This document shows, in pieces, positions 57,209-64,000 of a stretch of DNA of 64,000 bases (position 1 is the stretch's first letter; each line of letters starts with the position of its first letter). The stretch lies in contig NC_080052.1 of assembly GCF_026212465.1 (NCBI RefSeq), positions 12,295,621 to 12,359,620 on the forward strand, given 5' to 3'. Under the pieces are notes generated by a model. The model was not told the DNA's origin, searched no databases, and saw nothing but the letters and a program-made list of their open reading frames with translations. Position numbers and translations under genes: made by a program. The DNA is from Amaranthus tricolor. Its lineage: Eukaryota; Streptophyta; Magnoliopsida; Caryophyllales; Amaranthaceae.

Positions 57209-58620
57209 TTTCCTAAATGGTCTGAAATGTAAGGTATTGAGCTTTTAACTTCTAACAATTCATCATCAAAAACTACAGAAAATACTCTGCATTTAGAGAA
57301 AGAATAAAAAACAGTACCAAAAATAGAAATGGAAGCTTCTGCTTTCTATCTAGGCATTTTGTATGTTCATGGTTTGTTTCTTAATTGGTGAATATGTTGA
57401 TTCTAGGGTTAGTTTGTTGAAAATACTTCAGTTTCGAAATTTTTGGTAGGTCATTTGTTGAAATTCCAAGGGTTCATTTTCTAGGGTTAATTTTTTTAAG
57501 AATAATGGAATTTATGGTTTAAATTTTTTGCTGTTTTTGCAAAATTATTTTACATTTTTTATGTGATGTTTATTGGGTTATTCTTGGAACGATTGAAATT
57601 TGTTGTTTAAGAAATTGAATTTAAGGCTTTTTTGTGTGTAATTTACTATTGAGTGATTTTGTTGAAAAAATTATGAGTTTGGTAGATTTTCTTTGGATTA
57701 CACCATCATCGCTGCACTCTAATTACTCAAAAATATGCCGAGTCTTTTTGTTTCATTATAGTATACTCTAATCAAATTGTCCGTAAATTTTTGACACTGA
57801 TTAAAATGAAGGACATGGGCGACTTTCTGAATGAGGTGGTCACCACGATGAACGAACACTTTTGGATGAAGAAGAAGCAGAAACAGCCAGCAACTCGTGC
57901 TTACATGAAATAATTCCTCCAACACTTTATTTTTCTAGGTATTTTATTAGGTTTGCAGTTTAAATTGGTTTTACTTGTTTGAATCAGAGTAACGGATACA
58001 ACACAAGTTGCTTGACAATTTTTACAATTTAACGTCATATATGATTTATTGGTTTTTTTAGAACATGCTCTTACATATAATTAGGTGGGACTATTTTGTA
58101 AATTATATTTTTAGTTCTTGTTGTAATTTGGCTTGATTAATGTTACTAAGTTTTGATTATCTTGTAGCTTTGAGTTATTTTAGATTATTGTTAATATTTA
58201 TATTTGACTTTATGAAAAATTATTTCTTCATTCAGGAAAATGGATATAGAAAGACCATACCTTATTGGCTTTCAAAATGTGATGTGTTGAATATATCAAA
58301 TACTCACTATCAGTATATGCAGCATAATAGTTCATAAAATGACATTTATCAGCAAGAGTGCAAGGGGAAGAAGCAGCAGCTGGATCAAGAAGAAGCAAAA
58401 TATGATAAGCAAGTCACGTGTGCAGGCATTTCCAGATCAGCATCTAATAAGGCTATGTATTATTTAGCTGAGTTAGTTATTAGGGAACTATTAAGATAGG
58501 TTCTTTGGTGGTTATGGGTTTGTTATAACTGCTTCTTTTATTTTTGTTTGATTTTTTTTTTTTTTTTAGCTTCTTTGCTCTCTTATAAAGAGACCTGTAA
58601 TCCTCTCATTTGTACTTCTT
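57209..58620. other. No gene recognised
   Basis: AT-rich sequence. A short plus-strand frame (57801-57913) with FLNEVVTTMNEHFWMKKKQK is open but unassigned. Text at 58360-58400 reads aagaagcagcagctggatca. From about 58440 it may belong to a Copia-type LTR. Confidence 0.35.
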
Positions 58621-58676
58621 CTGATTTTGTGATCAATAAGATTTTCTTCTTTTTCGTTTGGCTACAATTTCTAACA

Positions 58677-58689
58677 TGGTACCAGAGCC
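58677..58689 (+). other. Copia-like LTR end and primer-binding site
   Basis: TGGTACCAGAGCC at 58677-58689 follows ttctaaca, the typical end of a plant Ty1/Copia LTR. One change (C for T) separates it from the tRNA-iMet site TGGTATCAGAGCC. The tract before it (58510-58670) is T-rich with a polyadenylation-like aataagatt. No internal coding follows; the minisatellite begins 150 bp later. Confidence 0.55.
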
Positions 58690-58835
58690 AATCAGCTTTT
58701 GAATCATTCGATCCATCTTGAGATTAAAGAAAGGAGAACAGAAGAACAATTCAATTCTATATCGTTCATTTGTGCACATATTCTGTTCTTCTGTGCACAT
58801 CTTCCCTTCTGTTTTCTTCATTGTTTGCACAATGA

Positions 58836-61800
58836 TCAAGGATCAATAATCATTAAAGAATGAACGATGAAGAACGAACAACGATCAATGATCAAAGAAG
58901 AATGAACGATGAAGAATGAACAAGAATCAATGAACAATGAAGAATGAACGATGAAGAATGACCAAGAATCAATAATGGTCAATGAACAATAAACGATGAA
59001 CAATGAACAAGGATTAATGATCAATGAAGAATGAACAAGGATCAATGACGAATGAAAAATGAACGATGAAGAATGAACAAGGATCAATGATAAATAATGA
59101 ATAAATGATTAAGCATGAACAAGGATCAATGATCAATGAAGAATGAACTATGACGAATGAACCAGGATCAATGATCAATTAAGAATAAACGATAAAGAAT
59201 GAACAAGGATCAATGATCAATGAAGAATGAACGATGAAGAATGAACAACGATCAATGATCAATGAACAATAAACGATGAACAATGAACAAGGATTATTGA
59301 TCAATGAACAATGAACGATGAAGAATGAACAAGGATCAATGATCAATAATGAAAGAGCGATGAAGAATGAACAAGGGTCAACGATCAATGAAGAATGAAC
59401 GATGAAGAATGAACAAGGATCAATGATCAATGAAGAATGAACGATGAAGAATTAACAAGGATCAATCATCAATGAACAATAAATGATGAACAATGATCAA
59501 AGATTAATGATCAATGAAGAATGAAAGATGAAAAATGGACAAGGATCAATGATAAATGAAGAATGAACAAGAATCAATGATCAATGAAAAAACAACGATG
59601 AAGAATTAACATGGATCAATGATCAATGAAGAATGAAAAATGAAAAATGAACAAAGATCAACGATCATTAAACAATGAACGATGAACAATGAACAAGGAT
59701 CAATGATCGATGAAGAATGAACGATGAAGAATGAATAAGGATCAATGATCAATGAAAAATGAACGAATAAGAATGAAAAAGCATCAATGATCAAGAAAGA
59801 ATGAACGATGAAGAATGAACAAAGATCAATGATCAATGAACAATGAACGATGAAAAATGAACAAGGATTAGTGATCTATGATTAATAAACGATGAACAAT
59901 GAACAAGGATCAATGATCATTGAAGAATGAACGATGAAGAATAAACAAAGATTAATGATCAATGAATAATGAACGATAAAGATTGAACAATGAAGAATGA
60001 ACAAGGATCAATGATCAATAATGAATGAACGATGAAGAATGAACATGGATCAATGATCAATGAAGAATGAAAGATGAAGAATGAACAAGGATCAATGATG
60101 AATGAACAATGAACGATGAAGAATGAACATGGATCAATGATCAATAAAGAATGAACGATGAAAAATGAACAAGGATCAATGATGAATGAACAATAAATGA
60201 TAAACAATGAACATGGATTAATGATTAAAGAACGATGAAGAATGAACGATGACCAAGGATCAATGATCATTGAAGAATGAATGATGAAGAATAAACAAGG
60301 ATCAATGACCAATGAACAATGAACGATGAACAATGAACAAGGATCAATGATCATTAAAGAATGAATGATGAGGAATGAACAAGGATCAATGATCAATAAA
60401 GAATGAACGAAGAAGAATGAACGAGGATTAATGATCAATGAAGAATGAATGATGAAGTATGAACAACGATAATTGTTAAATGAAGAATGAACGATGAACA
60501 ATGAACAAGGATTAATGATCAATGAATAATGAACGATGAAGAATGAACAAGGATTAATGATCATTTAACAATGAATAATGAAGAATGAACAAGGAGTAAT
60601 GATCAATGAACAATAAACGATGAAGAATGAACAAGGATCAATGATCATTGAAGAATAAACGATGAAGAATGAACAAGGATCAATAAAGAATGAACGATGA
60701 AGAATGAACGATGAACAATCATCAATGATCATTGAAGAATGAATGATGAAGAATGAACAAGGATCAATGATCAACTAACAATGAATGATGAACAATGAAA
60801 AAGGATCAATGATCAATGAAGAATGAATGATGAAGAATGAACAAGGATTAATGATCAATGAAGAATGAATGATGAAGAATGAACAAGGATCAATAATGAA
60901 TAAACGATGAAGAATGACAAGGATCAATGATCAATGAACAATAAATGATGAACAATGAACAAGGATTAATGATAAATGAAGAGTGAACGATGAACAAGGA
61001 TCAATGATCATTGAAGAATGAACGATGAAGAATGAACAAGGATCAATGATCAATGAACAATAAATATTGAACAATGAACAAGGTTCAATGATCAATGAAG
61101 TGTGAAGGATGAAGAATGAACAAGGATCAATGATCAATGAACAATGAACGATGAAGAATGAACATGGATCAATGATCAATAAAGAATGAACGATTAAGAA
61201 TGAACAAGGATCAATGTTCAATGAACAATAAATGATTAACAATGAACAAAGATTAATGATAAATTAACAATCACGAATGAATGATGAACAAGGATCAATC
61301 ATTGATGAATGAACAATGAAAAATGAACAAGGATCAATGATCAATGAACAATTAACGATGCACAATGAACAAGGGTTAATGATAAATGAAGAATGAAATA
61401 TGAAGCATGAACAAGGATTAATGCTCAATGAAGAATGAACGATGAAGAATGAACAAGGTAATGCTCAATTAATAATGAACAAGGATCAATGATCAATGAA
61501 GAATTAACGAAGAAGAATGAACAAGGATCAATGATAATTAAACAATAATCGATGAACAATGAACAAGGATTTATGTTCAATGAACAAGGAACGATGAAGA
61601 ATAAACAAGGATTAAGGATTAATGAACAATGAAGAATAAAGAATGAACGATGAACAATCATCAATGATTATTGAAGAATGAACGATGAAGAATGAACAAG
61701 GATCAATGATCAACTAACAATGAATGACAAACAATGAAAAAGGATTTATGATCAATGAAGAATGAATGATGAATAATGAACAAGGATCAATGATCAATGA

Positions 61801-62535
61801 AGAATGAACGATGAAGAATGAACAAGGATTAATAATCATTGAAGAATGAACAAGGATCAATGATCAATGAAGAATGATCGATGAAGATTGAACAAGTATC
61901 AATAATCAATGAAAAATGAACAAGGATCAATGATCAATGAAGAATGAACGATGAAGAATGAACAAGAATCAATGATCAGTGAAAAATGAACGATGAAGAA
62001 TGAACAAGGATCAATGATCAACGAAGAAAGGACGATGAGAAATGAACAAGGATCAATGATAAAGGAAGAATGAACGATCAAGAATGAATAAGGATTAATG
62101 ATCAATGAACAATAAACAATGAACAATGAACAAGGATTAATGATCAATGAACAATGAACCATGAAGAATGAACAAGGATCAATGATCATTGAAGAATGAA
62201 CGATGAAGAATGAATAAGCATCAATGGTCAATGAACAATAAACGATGAACAATGAACAAGGATTAATGATCAATGAAGAATGAACAAGGATCAATTATCA
62301 ATGAAGAATGAATGATGAAGGATGAACAAGGATCAATGATCAATGAACAATGAACGATAAACCATGAACAAGGATCAATGATCATAGAAGAATGAATGAT
62401 TAAGAATGAACAAGTTTCAATGATCAATAAAGAATGAACGAAGAAGAATGAACGAGGATCAATGATCAATGAAGAATGAATGATGAAGAATAAACAATGA
62501 TAAATGATAAATGAAGAATGAACGATGAAGAATGA
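58836..62535. repeat. 42-bp minisatellite built of heptamers, about 88 copies
   Basis: The unit is six 7-mers: ATGAACG, ATGAAGA, ATGAACA, AGGATCA, ATGATCA, ATGAAGA. Copies vary by substitutions and by loss or gain of single heptamers, so the lengths are not perfectly regular. The array is 3.7 kb. Because 42 is a multiple of three, the minus strand reads as long frames of a 14-residue repeat (IIDPCSFFIVHSSL), which are not genes. It begins shortly after the Copia-like PBS, so it may sit within that element. Confidence 0.95.
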
Positions 62536-63000
62536 AAAGGGCTTAATTGAAACAGTCGTATTATTAGAAGATTTTATTAGTCGTTTTTAGCGCCTAATTT
62601 TCTTATATATTTGTTCGTTACTAATTATAATTTAATTAGTGATGGTTGTAATTTGAAAAATCTCTACAATGATTAGAAACTTGTTAATTTGTATTGTGGT
62701 TTTGTATCGTAACAAGTAACGTAAACTTTGGAGGTAAAACTTAAAGTTGAGCAACTACTCATAACGGTTCGAGAAAATTTTAATTATTACCCAAACATAT
62801 TATGTAACTATGATGGGAGTAAATTAAATATTTCACACATATACAAGTGATTTTTAAACATGAAGTACAAGTTACATATCTTGTTACATGTACAACAATT
62901 TTTACCCAAACCTTAAACTATCTTAGATAAACCTTTCCTACACTATAATAGATCAAATGATGGACAAAAATCACCAAAAAAACAACCCCAATCAGCCATG
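62536..63000. other. No gene; AT-rich flank of minisatellite
   Basis: Nothing supported apart from short A/T runs. The repeat ends abruptly at aagggcttaattg. Confidence 0.5.
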
Positions 63001-63035
63001 CTAAAGTTGTTCTACTCCCCCTTTATAGCCCTTTG

Positions 63036-63170
63036 TATATATACTTACATACACAAGCTAAAAACTCTACCCAAGAACCCCTTTTGTTTTACCCAAAGGT
63101 TGTGCAGCATTACAAGTATGCAAGAGGCAAATATTTCAAGCAAAAACCACCAAGTATAAAGTAAGTTATG
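63036..63170 (+). promoter_or_regulatory. Possible promoter and 5' leader of an off-window gene
   Basis: A tatatatac box at 63036 follows CT-rich sequence with ccctttatagcc. It is followed by a 130-bp leader with ATGCAAGAGGCAAATATTTC (a short upstream frame of 13 codons) and a GTAAGTT donor at about 63161. No further exon is visible up to 64000. Confidence 0.3.
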
Positions 63171-64000
63171 TTCATTTCTTTATTCCACTAGTTTTTGTTA
63201 AAACTTTTTCATGTAAAACATTTTTTTTACATGAATCTTTCTATTAACTAAGATCATTATAAAATGAGTATTTTATCTCTAAACTAAGAAAATCATCACT
63301 TATAAATCTATAAAAAAATCGGCCATAATAGAAAATAAGAAGATGTATTTCCACAAATATATAAATTTTGTTACTTGAAGGATTCAAATAAAATTATGGG
63401 ACTTAACTAAGTATGTTGTTCAACTTAATAAGTATACTCCAAATATGTTAAAATCATCACAAGTATTAGTCTAACAACTCTAACTAGGAAAAGTTAAGTG
63501 CATGTTAGAAATTCAAAATTATTATTGATTTTTTGATGAATGCAATATGTTTAGTTGAAGAGTTGGAGATGAGACTTGAAGGGCAAGGACCCGAAGTTAG
63601 AACCACTTCTAAGAACGCGTAGGAGCTTATGGAATAATTATATAGGGTTGGAGTCGAGGTATGTCACATGGAGTGATTTTTAAAGGATTTAAGAACAAGT
63701 TGGGAAAGTTTGTGTATAAACTTGTTTTTTAAAACAAAAATAAAATTCCCTAAGAGAAGTTCTTAAATCTTGAAAACTGATGTCAAAATGATAAATTTGA
63801 GTATGAAATAATTTATTACATGTATTATTATTGTGGGCATTATGCATGTTGATTTTATAAATTATTGTATGTTTAAAGGCATGTTTAACACTACTTTGTG
63901 AAAGTTATTGTGATGGAAATGATTATATGAATTTAAAAATATTTGAAATTCATTTTAAAATAAACTTCCAGTAGTTATATGTTAAGAAAATTTCTTGGAT
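63171..64000. other. No gene; AT-rich, possible intron
   Basis: No open frame or repeat that I can support. If the leader at 63036-63160 is real, this would be its first intron. Confidence 0.4.

Noticed and set aside
57719..57925. Minus-strand 68-codon frame
   Set aside because: No domain and no conserved context; opposite to an equally unassigned plus-strand frame.
58836..62469. Minus-strand frames of IIDPCSFFIVHS repeats, up to 201 codons
   Set aside because: The 42-bp minisatellite lacks stops in this frame; the repeats are not kept as protein and single-heptamer indels break it often.
58836..62535. Reading the 42-bp array as a CRISPR array
   Set aside because: The units are contiguous with no unique spacers, in a plant nuclear context.
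58836..62535. Interstitial telomere repeat
   Set aside because: The base unit is a heptamer but reads ATGAANA, not TTTAGGG.

Overview
The window is nuclear DNA of a flowering plant, most likely a eudicot. The evidence is a plastid-targeted PLS-class PPR gene, an Alfin-like gene remnant, spliceosomal introns, and dense nested plant transposons (CACTA, Ty3/Gypsy, Helitron, Mutator-like, hAT, Stowaway-type MITE) with very long AT and AAT microsatellites. The species cannot be fixed from the sequence. Only one gene looks intact: the PPR gene at 39.9-42.5 kb, which resembles the chloroplast RNA-editing factor CRR21. Almost everything else is transposon-derived, and most of it is decayed.

Left third (1-21.2 kb). 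An old chromoviral Gypsy element (Gypsy-1) runs off the left edge. It is interrupted near 6571 by what looks like an outer CACTA element. That element is interrupted by a second CACTA (443-6051, TSD TAT) that carries a Stowaway-like MITE (4600-4964, TSD TA). The 3' LTR of Gypsy-1 (8882-17010) contains a TA microsatellite of about 1.3 kb, into which a younger Gypsy-2 inserted (10181-16183, TSD TATAC). Gypsy-2 keeps one reading frame of 1467 codons, broken only by four stop codons, and its last codons lie inside the 3' LTR. Beyond 17010 lie a CACTA fragment, a decayed Helitron helicase split by a 1.2-kb insertion and a 32-G tract, and a short MITE-like inverted repeat.

Middle (21.2-50.4 kb). 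A Mutator-like element, MULE-1 (21237-39783), has its long terminal inverted repeats at both ends. It has been blown apart by a 9955-bp LTR retrotransposon (24312-34266, TSD ACAGG), which holds a solo LTR inside its own 5' LTR (26166-27353, TSD GAAAG), and by a nearly intact hAT element (35114-38813, TSD ACTGTAAT). The right end of MULE-1 lies just upstream of the PPR gene. A second element, MULE-2 (44870-50406, 9-bp TSD TAATTTTTA), follows. Both MULEs have the same plan: PB1-like/acidic N-terminus, MuDR DNA-binding domain, DDE transposase, SWIM zinc finger and CCHC knuckle on the plus strand, and on the minus strand near the right end a small GRF-zinc-finger gene with a C-terminal hydrophobic segment.

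Right third (50.4-64 kb). A third TIR-bounded element (about 51894-55819) carries no visible transposase but has a GC-rich plant mobile domain (PMD) gene flanked by huge TTA/AAT arrays. After an LTR-like tract, an Alfin-like gene fragment and a Copia-type LTR end with primer-binding site comes a 3.7-kb minisatellite (58836-62535). Its 42-bp unit is built from six related heptamers. The last 1.4 kb is unique-looking AT-rich DNA with a possible promoter and 5' leader.
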